Origin: Myxococcaceae bacterium
Lineage (GTDB): Bacteria; Myxococcota; Myxococcia; Myxococcales; Myxococcaceae
Length of the DNA: 64,000 nt
Assembly: GCA_017881265.1 (NCBI GenBank)
Contig: JADGRA010000080.1
Location: forward strand, 1 to 64,000
Reading direction: 5' to 3'
Shown here: piece after piece, positions 47,170 to 55,423 of the stretch
Position numbering within the stretch: the first letter of the stretch is position 1
Layout: each line of letters opens with the position of its first letter
Notes under the pieces: model-generated
The model's input: only the letters and a program-made list of their open reading frames with translations
Told to the model about the DNA's origin: nothing
The model's database searches: none
Made by a program: the position numbers and the translations under genes

Positions 47170-48981
47170 CTACAGCCAGTCCGGCTCGAGCCGGCTGAAG
47201 CTGCCCTCGGCCGACCGGCACAGCGCGGCGAGGCCAGCCACGCGCGGCAACTCGGTGACGGCCCAGTACTGCGCGGCGGCCAGCTTGCCGCGGTAGAAGG
47301 CCTGCGCTTCGTCCTTCCCCCCGCGGCGCAGCGCCTCCTGGGCGACACAGGCCATGGTGAGCCACTGCCAGCCCACCGCGACGAGGCCAAACAGGGTGAG
47401 GTAGTCGTGGCTGTGGGCCAGCATGCTGTCCACGTCCCCGGCTGCGCCGCGGGCGGCGAGGGCGGTGGTGGTTTCCACCAGTTCGGCCAGCGCTTCCGCC
47501 AGCTGCTCGGCCCACGTCGGGTCGAGCTCGCAGGCCCGCGCCCGGGCCAGCGTCCGGCTCACCTCGTCGGAGAGGGCGTGCAGCGCCGCGCCGCCGCCGG
47601 CCACCGCCTTGCGACCCAAGAGGTCCAGCCCCTGGATGCCGGTGGTGCCCTCGTGCAGGCTGTTGAGCTTGCTGTCGCGGAGAAAGGCCTCCGGCAAGTA
47701 CTCGCTCGAGTAGCCGTAGCCGCCGTGGACTTGCAGCGCGAGGACGGTGGACTCGAAGCCCGCCTCGGCCGGAAAACTCTTCGCCACCGGGGTGAGCAGG
47801 TCGAGCAGCAGCTTGGCACGCTGGCGCTCCTCGGCGTCGGTGGCATGCGCCGCCAGGTCGGCCAGGCGGGCGGTGCTGGCAAGCAGCGCCAGACCACCCT
47901 CGACGATGGCCTTCTGTCGCAGCAGCATCCGCCGGACGTCGGCATGGGCGAGCAGGGGGACTTGTGGGCTTTCCGGGTCGCGCTGGGACTGCAGCCGGCC
48001 TTGCGTGCGCTCGCGCGCGTAGCCGAGCGCCTCCTGGTAGGCGACGGAGGCGGTGGCCACGCCGTTGAGGCCCACCATGATGCGGGCCTCGTTCATCATC
48101 TGAAACATCTGCCCGAGGCCGCGGTTGGGCTCTCCCACCAGCCAGCCGTGGCAGTCGTCGCGCTCCCCGAAGCGAAGCACGCAGCTGGGGAGCCCGCGCC
48201 AGCCGATTTTGTGCACCAGGCCACTCACCGCGACGTCGTTGTCCACCAGCGTGCCGTCCTCCTCGCGCCGGTTGGGCACGGCGAAGAGTGACACCCCGTG
48301 GCTTCCCGCCGGCGCCCCGTCGGCGCGGGCGAGCACCATCTGCACCACGTTGGGGGCGAGGTCATGGGCCGCCGCGGAAATGAAGACTTTCTCCCCGCGG
48401 ATGAGGTGGTGGCCCGCCCGGGTGGGGGTGGCCCGGGTGCGGATGTCCCCTAGGCTGGAGCCGGCGTGCGGCTCGGTCAGCGCCATGGTGCCGGTCCACT
48501 CGCCGGCGTACAGCGGCGCCATGAAGCGTGCCTTCAGCTCGGTCGAGCCGAAGGCTTCCAGAAGGTGTGCGGCGCCACTGGTGAGGCCGATGAAGCCGTA
48601 GGCGCTGAGGTTGCCGGCCATGAGGTAGGCCGAGGCGAGGCTCGCCACCAGGAGCGGCAGCTGAGCGCCCCCCACTTCTGGGCCGCGGGTGGCGGAGATG
48701 AGGCCCAAGTCCACCAGCTGGGGCCAGGCGGTCTTCAGCAGCGGGTGGACGTAGACGCGGCCGTCGCGGAGGACAGGCGGGGCAGCGTCGATGGTGCGGT
48801 AGTTGGGGAACAGCACCCGGCGGGCCAGGGTCCGGGCGCTGGTGAGGAACAGGTCAAAGGTGTGGCGGTTGTGCTCGCCGAAGTCGGGCAGGTTGCAGAG
48901 CGCCTCGGCATCCAGCATTTCGTAGAGGATGAATTCGACGGTGCGGTCGTCGAGCAACACGTTGGCGCGGGGCGCGGACAT
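47170..48981 (-). CDS. Acyl-CoA dehydrogenase (long DmdC-like form)
   Basis: A 603-residue FAD-dependent acyl-CoA dehydrogenase. The N-terminal part is helical; the middle has GTMALTEPHAGSSLGDI and LIRGEKVFISAAAHDL (FAD/substrate strand), and the C-terminal catalytic glutamate is in LHEGTTGIQGLDLLGRK, the pattern of DmdC/3-methylmercaptopropionyl-CoA-type enzymes, which are longer (about 590-600) than normal ACADs. Substrate is unknown. It follows the alpha/beta hydrolase by 62 nt and AstA before that. Confidence 0.9.
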   Translation of the reverse strand: MSAPRANVLLDDRTVEFILYEMLDAEALCNLPDFGEHNRHTFDLFLTSARTLARRVLFPNYRTIDAAPPVLRDGRVYVHPLLKTAWPQLVDLGLISATRGPEVGGAQLPLLVASLASAYLMAGNLSAYGFIGLTSGAAHLLEAFGSTELKARFMAPLYAGEWTGTMALTEPHAGSSLGDIRTRATPTRAGHHLIRGEKVFISAAAHDLAPNVVQMVLARADGAPAGSHGVSLFAVPNRREEDGTLVDNDVAVSGLVHKIGWRGLPSCVLRFGERDDCHGWLVGEPNRGLGQMFQMMNEARIMVGLNGVATASVAYQEALGYARERTQGRLQSQRDPESPQVPLLAHADVRRMLLRQKAIVEGGLALLASTARLADLAAHATDAEERQRAKLLLDLLTPVAKSFPAEAGFESTVLALQVHGGYGYSSEYLPEAFLRDSKLNSLHEGTTGIQGLDLLGRKAVAGGGAALHALSDEVSRTLARARACELDPTWAEQLAEALAELVETTTALAARGAAGDVDSMLAHSHDYLTLFGLVAVGWQWLTMACVAQEALRRGGKDEAQAFYRGKLAAAQYWAVTELPRVAGLAALCRSAEGSFSRLEPDWL

Positions 48982-49043
48982 AGCGTCTTCCTACAAGACG
49001 GGGCGGACTCCCCCCTGGGGGGGGCGGCGCGGGGGGGCGGATG

Positions 49044-49844
49044 CTACGCCGAGCCGAGAAAGCTCGACAGCTGCTCGGTGACGAAGCCCGGGTTGTCGAT
49101 GGGCGACAGGTGCCCGGCCTTGGGCACGCGCACCAGCGTCGCGCGGGCGATGGTCCGCGCAATGGCTTCCGACTTGGCCGGCACCGTGGCGGTGTCCTCC
49201 TCGCCCACCATCACCAGCGTCGGGACCCGGATGCGGACGAGCTCCTCCTGGACACCCTTTCTGTCCAGCACGCCGTTGACGGCGCGGACGGCGCCGATGC
49301 GGTCCATGGCCACAAAGCGGTCCCGGACGGCGCGGAGGTCGGCGGCCCGCGCCGGGTTGGCCCGCACGCTGGCGCCGTGCATGATTTTCATGACCGGCCC
49401 GACCACCAGGCGCGGGCCGAGCCAGCGTTCGACGAAGGTGAGCGTCCGGTAGCGGGGCAGGTTCTCCTCGGGCTCCGCGTCGGCGGAGGTGTCGAGCAGC
49501 ACCAGCGAGCGCACCAGCTCCGGGTAGCGCGCGGCCAGCCGCATGCCGACGAAGCCGCCCATCGACAGCCCGACGAAGTGCGCCGGCTGCACGCCCAAGT
49601 CCCGGATGAGGGCCGCGGCATCCTCGCACAGGGTCTCCATGTCGTAGCCCGAGGCGGTCACCTCGCTCTGGCCCTGGCCGCGATGGTCATAGGAGATGCA
49701 GCGAAAGCGGCCGCGCAACGACGGCACCTGGGCGTCCCACATCCGGCAGCTGTAGAGCAGGCCATGGGCGAAGAGGACGGTTGGCCCGTTGCCGCCGGTG
49801 TCCTCCACGTACAGCCGGACGCCGTTGACGCTTCGCTGCGGCAC
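49044..49844 (-). CDS. Alpha/beta-hydrolase
   Basis: A 266-residue alpha/beta-hydrolase. The nucleophile serine is in FVGLSMGGFVG, the acid in VGEEDTATV, and the histidine in KAGHLSPIDNP. The oxyanion/HG motif is FAHGLLYS. Likely an esterase or ring-cleavage hydrolase on a small ester/thioester. GTG start, overlapping the AstA stop by 1 nt, so translationally coupled. Confidence 0.9.
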   Translation of the reverse strand: MPQRSVNGVRLYVEDTGGNGPTVLFAHGLLYSCRMWDAQVPSLRGRFRCISYDHRGQGQSEVTASGYDMETLCEDAAALIRDLGVQPAHFVGLSMGGFVGMRLAARYPELVRSLVLLDTSADAEPEENLPRYRTLTFVERWLGPRLVVGPVMKIMHGASVRANPARAADLRAVRDRFVAMDRIGAVRAVNGVLDRKGVQEELVRIRVPTLVMVGEEDTATVPAKSEAIARTIARATLVRVPKAGHLSPIDNPGFVTEQLSSFLGSA

Positions 49845-50878
49845 TAGAGCGGCTCGAAGGGGATGGCGCCCACCCGGGCCCCGGTGGTGACGCCCAACAG
49901 CTCGCGAGCGAGCGGCGGAAGGTAGATGACTTGGTCGTCGAGGCGGGCTTGGGTGCGGACCGCGCGGAAGCGGTTTCTCGCCGAGTCGCGGTCCACGCCG
50001 ACCAGCATCACCTCGGCCACCTCGTCCCCGAGCGGCTCCGCCGCCACCCGGGCGGTGCGGAACTGCCGCACCAGGAGAATGTCCTGGGTGCGCGCTTCAA
50101 AGTGGGGGCCCCCGTCGAAGGGGTCGACCCGCTCCACGTAGCGGAAGCCGATGCGCTCGAGCATGTGCTGCACGCCGCGCGTCTGCGTCCCCACCTCCCC
50201 CACCACCTTCTGCGTCCGCTCGGGGAAAAGGGACACGTAGATGTCCGAGGAGGGAAACAACTCCTTGATGAATTCCTTGTTCTGGCGGCTCAGCCGGTCG
50301 GCTTCGGTGTAGGGCAGGCCGGTGAATTTCTTCCCCACCGCCTCCCACAGAAGGCTGCGCCCGTCGGGCATCAGGGGGGGCATCAGCTCGGCCAGCACCC
50401 GCTCGCGAAACAGCGCCCGGTGCATGGCCAGGAAGAGGAAGCGGACGTAGGACAGCTGCTTGCCAGGCTTCTCCGGTCCGGAGCGGTGGGGCGGGTCCAC
50501 CACCAGGCCGCCGATTTCGGTCGGCCCCGCGTAGTTGTAGGCGATGGACAGCACCTTGTGCCGGAAGTGCCGGTCCAGGCTGGCCGAGTAGTGCTCGCGC
50601 TCGCTCACCTCATAGTAGGTGTGCGGGGCCTCCTTGGTGCCGTGCTGGGCGATGACCAGGCTGGTGCCCACCACCGCCTCGCTGGTCGCCTTCTCCAGGA
50701 CGAAGAGGTACTCGCGCTCGAAGGGGTCCCGCAGCTTGCCGGCGAAGCTGCGCACCGAGGTGTCGATTAAGTGCTCGAGCGTCTCCTCGTCGTTGGGGAG
50801 GTTGACGGTGTTAAGCACCGCCGCCAGGCGCTTGAGGCTGGGCAGGTCCGCCCTCTGGACGTCGCGCAAGAGGTACAT
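49844..50878 (-). CDS. astA: Arginine N-succinyltransferase
   Basis: A 344-residue AstA-type acyltransferase, the exact length of the E. coli enzyme. It transfers succinyl from succinyl-CoA to the alpha-amino group of arginine. Signatures: YLLRDVQRADLPSLKRLA at the start, IGGLVVDPPHR, and IGFRYVERVDPFDGGPHFEA. No other ast genes (astB/C/D/E) adjoin; instead a hydrolase and an acyl-CoA dehydrogenase follow. The ORF continues upstream to 50932, but ATG 50878 matches the family. Confidence 0.92.
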   Translation of the reverse strand: MYLLRDVQRADLPSLKRLAAVLNTVNLPNDEETLEHLIDTSVRSFAGKLRDPFEREYLFVLEKATSEAVVGTSLVIAQHGTKEAPHTYYEVSEREHYSASLDRHFRHKVLSIAYNYAGPTEIGGLVVDPPHRSGPEKPGKQLSYVRFLFLAMHRALFRERVLAELMPPLMPDGRSLLWEAVGKKFTGLPYTEADRLSRQNKEFIKELFPSSDIYVSLFPERTQKVVGEVGTQTRGVQHMLERIGFRYVERVDPFDGGPHFEARTQDILLVRQFRTARVAAEPLGDEVAEVMLVGVDRDSARNRFRAVRTQARLDDQVIYLPPLARELLGVTTGARVGAIPFEPL

Positions 50879-51132
50879 GGTGGTGGGGGCGCCTGGGCGG
50901 AGCCCGTCCAACCTACCCCAGACGTGAAGCACGTCCCAAGCGCCGGCCCGCCCCGACGGCGAGGGTAGGGTTGCGCCATTCCGCGTCTATCGCTGACGGG
51001 ACACGGAAAACCCCTCCGCGGAATGCGGGCGGCGTCGGCCCCCCCCAAGGGGCGTGCAGGCAGTCGAGCGTCGGGCGCGCGAGGGCGGTATCGGCGGGGG
51101 CGTCGTCCCCACCCCCGAGGAGGTCTTGCCCC

Positions 51133-51991
51133 ATGTCCACTACCCTCGTCGCCGGAGTTTCCGGGCATACGGGCGGCGTCGTCGCCCAGACGCTGCTCGA
51201 GCAGAAGCAGAAGGTGCGCGTGCTGGTGCGCGACGCCGCCAAGGGCGAGCGCTGGAAGAAGCGCGGCGCGGAAGTCAGCGTCGGAAGCGTCGACGACGCG
51301 CACGCCCTGGCCGCCGCCCTGCGGGGCGTGGACGCAGCCTTCCTGCTGGTGCCACCACCGCCGCCCTCCACCAGCGGCTACTTCCAGCGCGCCCAGAAAA
51401 TCATCGACGCCTACGTCCAGACGCTGAATGGCAGCCAGGTGAAGCACGTCGTGCTGCTGTCCTCGGTGGGCGCGCAGCGGCGTCATCCGGGCCCTGCACC
51501 TGGCCGAGAAGGGCTTCTCCACCCTCAAGGTGCCGTGCACCTTCCTGCGTGCCTGCTACTTCGTGCAAAACTGGGGCGGCATGCTCGGGTCGGCCAAGGA
51601 CGGGCAGCTGCCCACCTTCTACCCGCCGGACTTCAAGTTTCCCCAGGTGGCCACCCATGACATTGGCCTGGTGGCCGCCGGCCTTCTGACAGACCACCCC
51701 AAGGCGCACCGGGTGGTGGAGCTGGCCGGGCCCGTGGATGTGAGCCCCAACGACGTCGCCGCCACCTTGGGTAAGCTTTTGGGGCGCGAGGTAAAGGTGC
51801 TGCCCCAGCCCGTGGCGCAGGTGGCGGCCGCGTTTCAGACGTTTGGCTTCTCCGCGGAGATGGCCGGCCTCTACCAGGAGTTGACGCAGGGCGTTCTGTC
51901 CGGCCGCGTCGCCTTCGAGCATCCGGAAGCACTGCGGCGGGGCAAGCAGGGCCTCGAGCAGACGCTGGGCGAGATGTTGAAACACAGCTAG
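51133..51991 (+). pseudogene. NmrA-like NAD(P)-binding protein gene broken by a frameshift
   Basis: The ORF from ATG 51133 (good GAGGAGG upstream) encodes an NmrA/SDR-type NAD(P)-binding protein starting TLVAGVSGHTGGVVAQTLL and reaching KHVVLLSSVGAQ at about 51476. Continuity is then lost, and the family sequence resumes in another frame with IRALHLAEKGF and CTFLRACYFVQNW, ending at the TAG 51989-51991. Homologues have a longer link after SSVGAQ, so about 10-15 nt seem deleted at 51471-51483, changing the frame. Could be a real mutation or an assembly/sequencing error. Without it the protein would be about 290 residues. Confidence 0.75.
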
Positions 51992-52024
51992 CGTTGCCGC
52001 CCCAACGCCCGACGGAGGACCGAC

Positions 52025-52429
52025 ATGCTGAAACCCCAGAAGGCCCTTGCCACGTGGTTGGCCGTGCTGACGCTCGCCCTGGCCAGCTGCGCCAACATCA
52101 GCGCGACGAGCCGGCGGTACCCCGACGCGCCCGCGTACGCCCCGACGGACCCGACGTCGGTGGAGATTCTGCGCAGCGACCCGGCGGTCCCCTTCGTGCG
52201 GCTTGGGGAGGTGACGGTGTCGCTACAGGGAAGCCCCTCGCAACAGGACGTCGTCTACGCCGTGGCCAAGGCGGCGGCCCAGATGGGGGCCACCGCCGCG
52301 GTGCTGGTGTTTGACGGCTCGGCCAGTATGGGCGTCGCCTACAGTGGCGCGCTGTGGACGCCAGTGCCGCCGGACCCCTCCCAGGCGAGCCAGCAGGTGC
52401 TGGTGGCGGTGGCCATTCGCTACACCTAA
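52025..52429 (+). CDS. Lipoprotein of unknown function
   Basis: A 134-residue lipoprotein. The signal peptide ends in LALASC (lipobox), Cys22. The mature part has an alpha/beta pattern with QQDVVYAVAKAAAQMGATAAVLVF, suggesting a small surface domain. No recognised family, and no related neighbours. Begins 33 nt after the broken gene and ends before a strong hairpin. Confidence 0.75.
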   Translation: MLKPQKALATWLAVLTLALASCANISATSRRYPDAPAYAPTDPTSVEILRSDPAVPFVRLGEVTVSLQGSPSQQDVVYAVAKAAAQMGATAAVLVFDGSASMGVAYSGALWTPVPPDPSQASQQVLVAVAIRYT

Positions 52430-52438
52430 GTCGGGCCC

Positions 52439-52467
52439 CGGGGCGGCCCCTTCCAGGGGCCGCCCCG
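52439..52467 (+). terminator. Strong hairpin, candidate terminator
   Basis: CGGGGCGGCCCC-TTCCA-GGGGCCGCCCCG forms a perfect 12 bp stem with a 5 nt loop just after the lipoprotein gene. No T tract follows, so termination may need other factors. Confidence 0.5.
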
Positions 52468-52490
52468 CGTCCTCTAGGGTGCGCCGCCAT

Positions 52491-53546
52491 ATGGCACGCA
52501 CCAAGGCAGTCCTCATCGGCGGGACGGGCTATGGCGGCGCGGAGATTCTGCGCCGGCTGCTCTTCCACCCCCACGTCGAGGTGACGCGCGTCACGGCCGC
52601 GGACAACCTCGGCAAGCGCGTCTCGGACGTCCACCTCAACCTGGCTGGCCTGACCGACCTCACCTTCCAGGAATTGCCGCCGCGCGAGGCGGCGGCGGGC
52701 GCCGACGTCGCCTTCCTCGCCATGCCCCACAAGGTGACGGCGAAGGTGGTTTTGGAACTGCTCGGGACGGGGGTGCGGCTGGTGGACCTCTCCGGGGACT
52801 TCCGGTTGCGCGACCCCAAGGCCTACGAAAGGTACTACGGCGCGGCACACCCCAGCCCGGCCACCCTCACCGAGGGCCTCTTCACCTACGGGCTGCCGGA
52901 GCTCAACCGGGAGGCCATCCGCAAGGCCCGCTACCTGGCCAGCCCGGGCTGCTTCGCCACCGCTATCGCCCTGGGCCTGTTGCCCCTGGCCCGCGCCGGG
53001 CTGCTGCGCGGGCCGGTACAGACGGTGGCCGCCACCGGCAGCAGCGGCAGCGGCGCCAACCCGCAGCTGACGACCCACCACCCGCTGCGGGCGGTGAATC
53101 TGCGGACGTACAAGCCGCTGGAACACCAGCACGTGCCGGAGATTGTCCAGACGCTGGCGGCCGCCGGGGCGACGGACGTCAGCCTGGAATTTGTCCCCGT
53201 CTCGGCCCCGTTGCCCCGTGGAATTTTTGCGACGTCCTTTGCCGACGTTCCGGCAGGCACTTCCGTGGAAGCGCTGCGGGCCGCCTGGGCGCGCACCTAC
53301 CAGGAGGAGCCTTTCGTCCGGCTGGTGGAGGGGCGGCAGCCGGAGGTGGTGGCGGTGTCCGGAAGCAACTACGTGGAGACGGGCTTCGTGCTGGGGCCGG
53401 TGAGCGGCAGTCGCCGCCGGGTGGTGTGCTTTTCCGCCCTGGACAACCTGGTGAAGGGCGGGGCGGGGCAGGCCATCCAGAGCTTCAACGTGATGATGGG
53501 CTTCGACGAGACGCTCACCCTGCGCGAGCCCGGCCTGTGGCCGTGA
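52491..53546 (+). CDS. argC: N-acetyl-gamma-glutamyl-phosphate reductase
   Basis: A 351-residue ArgC catalysing reduction of N-acetylglutamyl-phosphate in arginine synthesis. It has the NADP-binding start AVLIGGTGYGGAEILRRLL, catalytic cysteine in SPGCFATA, and the substrate-binding GSSGSGANP. LysY of the AAA lysine pathway is an alternative, but the argB-type partner and no LysW gene argue for ArgC. TAGGGT lies 10 nt before the start. Overlaps argB (GTGA). Confidence 0.93.
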   Translation: MARTKAVLIGGTGYGGAEILRRLLFHPHVEVTRVTAADNLGKRVSDVHLNLAGLTDLTFQELPPREAAAGADVAFLAMPHKVTAKVVLELLGTGVRLVDLSGDFRLRDPKAYERYYGAAHPSPATLTEGLFTYGLPELNREAIRKARYLASPGCFATAIALGLLPLARAGLLRGPVQTVAATGSSGSGANPQLTTHHPLRAVNLRTYKPLEHQHVPEIVQTLAAAGATDVSLEFVPVSAPLPRGIFATSFADVPAGTSVEALRAAWARTYQEEPFVRLVEGRQPEVVAVSGSNYVETGFVLGPVSGSRRRVVCFSALDNLVKGGAGQAIQSFNVMMGFDETLTLREPGLWP

Positions 53547-54388
53547 CGGGGCTGGAGGGCTTCGCCGGCCGGTGGTTTGTGGTGAAGGTGGGAGGGGAGC
53601 TGGCGCAGGACCGGGCGCAGCTGGCGGCCTCGGTGGGCGCGGCAGTGCGCGCCTTTCTCGACGCCGGCGTGCGCGTGGCGGTGGTGCATGGGGCCGGGCC
53701 CCAGGCGAGCGAGCTGTCCAAGCGGCTGGGCCTTGAGCCGAAAATGGTGGGCGGTCGACGGATGACGGACGCGGCCACGCTGGAAGTCATGAAGATGACG
53801 CTGGCCGGCCAGGTGTCGGTGGACGTGGCGTCCGCCTTCCGGCTGGCCGGTGTCCCCGCGCTGTGCACCACCGGCGTCTCGGCGGGCCTGGTGGAGGCCA
53901 CGCGCCGTCCGCCCCGTCCCATCACCGGGGCCGGCCCGGAAGCGGTGGACATGGGCCTGGTGGGGGACGTGGTGGCCGTGCGGACGGACCTTTTCGAGAG
54001 GCTGGCCGCCAGCGGACTGGTCCCGGTGCTGGCCTCGCTTGCCGCCGACGCCTCCGGCAACGTCTTCAACATCAATGCGGACACCGTCGCCGCCCGGCTC
54101 GCCGCCGACTTGCACGCGGCCAAGCTGTTCCTGGTGTCCAACGTGCCCGGCGTGCTGCGCGACAAGGACGCGCCGTCCACGCGCATGCCGCGGCTCAGCC
54201 GGGCGGACGCGGCGGCCGCCATCGCCAGCGGCATCATCGTGGGCGGGATGATTGTGAAGGTGGAGGAGAGCCTCGCCATGCTGGAACAGGGCATCGACGC
54301 CATACACATTGTTGGGGTGGAGCCGCCCGACACCCTGCTGGAGGAGGCCCGCAGCCCGGGCAGCCGCGGCACGGTGCTGGTGCACTGA
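53543..54388 (+). CDS. argB: Acetylglutamate kinase
   Basis: A 281-residue ArgB amino-acid kinase phosphorylating N-acetylglutamate. Typical blocks: WFVVKVGGELAQD, VVHGAGPQASELSKRLG, NVFNINADTVAARLA, and LFLVSNVPGVL. GTG start overlapping the argC stop (GTGA) supports translational coupling. Confidence 0.92.
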   Translation: MTGLEGFAGRWFVVKVGGELAQDRAQLAASVGAAVRAFLDAGVRVAVVHGAGPQASELSKRLGLEPKMVGGRRMTDAATLEVMKMTLAGQVSVDVASAFRLAGVPALCTTGVSAGLVEATRRPPRPITGAGPEAVDMGLVGDVVAVRTDLFERLAASGLVPVLASLAADASGNVFNINADTVAARLAADLHAAKLFLVSNVPGVLRDKDAPSTRMPRLSRADAAAAIASGIIVGGMIVKVEESLAMLEQGIDAIHIVGVEPPDTLLEEARSPGSRGTVLVH

Positions 54389-54505
54389 CGGCCGCCAGGG
54401 GGCGGCGGGGTGCGCCGTGGCGGAAAAGCTGACAGCCGGCGGGGCGGGACTAAGTTTTTCCCTCCGGGGAGTCCGTGCGACTCCCCCGAAGGAGAGTCCC
54501 GGGCC

Positions 54506-54934
54506 ATGTTGCGCATCATCACCACCTTCTTCCTGCTCAGCATCCTCGGCATCGCCCTGTCCGGCGTCGCCGCTTTCGGCGCCTCCGCGCCCGGCCCGGG
54601 CCGCCCGGTGCGGTGGCTGTCGGTGGACAGCGCGGCTTCCCTCGGCTGCGGCAGCAGCGTCGAGCCGGCCGGGCAGAGCCGGCTGGCCCTCGGGCCCGCC
54701 GGGGGCACGGCGCGGATGGAGTTTGCGCTGCTCGGCTGTGACGGCAAGGAACGGCAGCTGGGCATGGACGTCTTCGTCGTCCGCACCGGCGGGGGCTTTG
54801 AGTTGACCGTCCGGGACCACGACAGCGGCGAGACGGTGGTGCGCCGGCTGCGTTCGGCACACCCGGCGGACTTCGTCCTGTCCGGCGTGCCGGTGCGCTT
54901 CACCCTGGCCGAGCAGACCGACCCGGCCAGCTAG
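54506..54934 (+). CDS. Exported protein of unknown function
   Basis: A 142-residue protein with an N-terminal membrane segment/signal (MLRIITTFFLLSILGIALSG). The mature part is beta-rich and contains two cysteines (SLGCGSS, LLGCDGK) that could form a disulphide bond. No family recognised. A good Shine-Dalgarno sequence AAGGAGAG lies 8-9 nt before the ATG. Confidence 0.7.
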   Translation: MLRIITTFFLLSILGIALSGVAAFGASAPGPGRPVRWLSVDSAASLGCGSSVEPAGQSRLALGPAGGTARMEFALLGCDGKERQLGMDVFVVRTGGGFELTVRDHDSGETVVRRLRSAHPADFVLSGVPVRFTLAEQTDPAS

Positions 54935-54944
54935 GCCCCCCCCC

Positions 54945-55382
54945 GTGATTGACCACCTGACGCGCACCGTCCGGGACGCCGACAGAAGCGTCGCCTTCTT
55001 CAGCCGGGTGCTGCACCCCTTGGGCTACGGCGTCACCATGCGCTTCGCCGAGTACGTCGGCTTCGGGACGAAGGCAAAGCCCTACTTCTGGGTGAAGGCG
55101 GGCGGGGTGCCCACCACGCCCATGCACCTGGCCTTCGTCGCGCCGTCCCGCGCGGCGGTCGACCGCTTCTACGAGGAGGCGCTCGCCGCCGGGGCGCAGG
55201 ACAACGGCGCCCCCGGACTGCGGACGGACTACCACCCTCACTACTACGCGGCCTTCGTCACCGACGTGGACGGCCACTACCTGGAGGCCGTCTGTCACCT
55301 GCCGCCTGCGCGAAAGGCCCCACCCAAGCGCCCGCTGGCGCGCGGCGCCGCCAAGGGCAAGGCCAAGAAGCGCCGGCGCTGA
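54945..55382 (+). CDS. Glyoxalase/bleomycin-resistance (VOC) family protein
   Basis: A 145-residue VOC-fold protein: IDHLTRTVRDADRSVAFFSRVLHPLGY opens the first beta-alpha module, MHLAFVAPSRAAVDRFYEEALAAGA the second, and YYAAFVTDVDGHYLEAVCH the last, with metal-binding His/Glu positions (His4, His after PM, Glu). Small metal-dependent lyase, dioxygenase or resistance protein. A very basic C-terminal tail (KKRRR). GTG start follows directly on a C9 tract without any Shine-Dalgarno sequence, so it probably relies on coupling with the preceding gene. Confidence 0.88.
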   Translation: MIDHLTRTVRDADRSVAFFSRVLHPLGYGVTMRFAEYVGFGTKAKPYFWVKAGGVPTTPMHLAFVAPSRAAVDRFYEEALAAGAQDNGAPGLRTDYHPHYYAAFVTDVDGHYLEAVCHLPPARKAPPKRPLARGAAKGKAKKRRR

Positions 55383-55403
55383 AGGCCGTTCGGGGGGGGC
55401 GGC

Positions 55404-55423
55404 GCCGAGGGGCCCGGCTTTTT
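55404..55423 (+). terminator. Small hairpin plus T5, candidate terminator of the VOC gene
   Basis: GCCG-AGGGGCC-CGGC followed by TTTTT, in the 40 nt gap to the convergent kinase gene. The stem is short. Confidence 0.35.

Noticed and set aside
52491-54388. LysY/LysZ (lysine via aminoadipate) instead of ArgC/ArgB
   Set aside because: No LysW carrier or LysX-like gene is nearby; the pair by itself fits arginine synthesis better.
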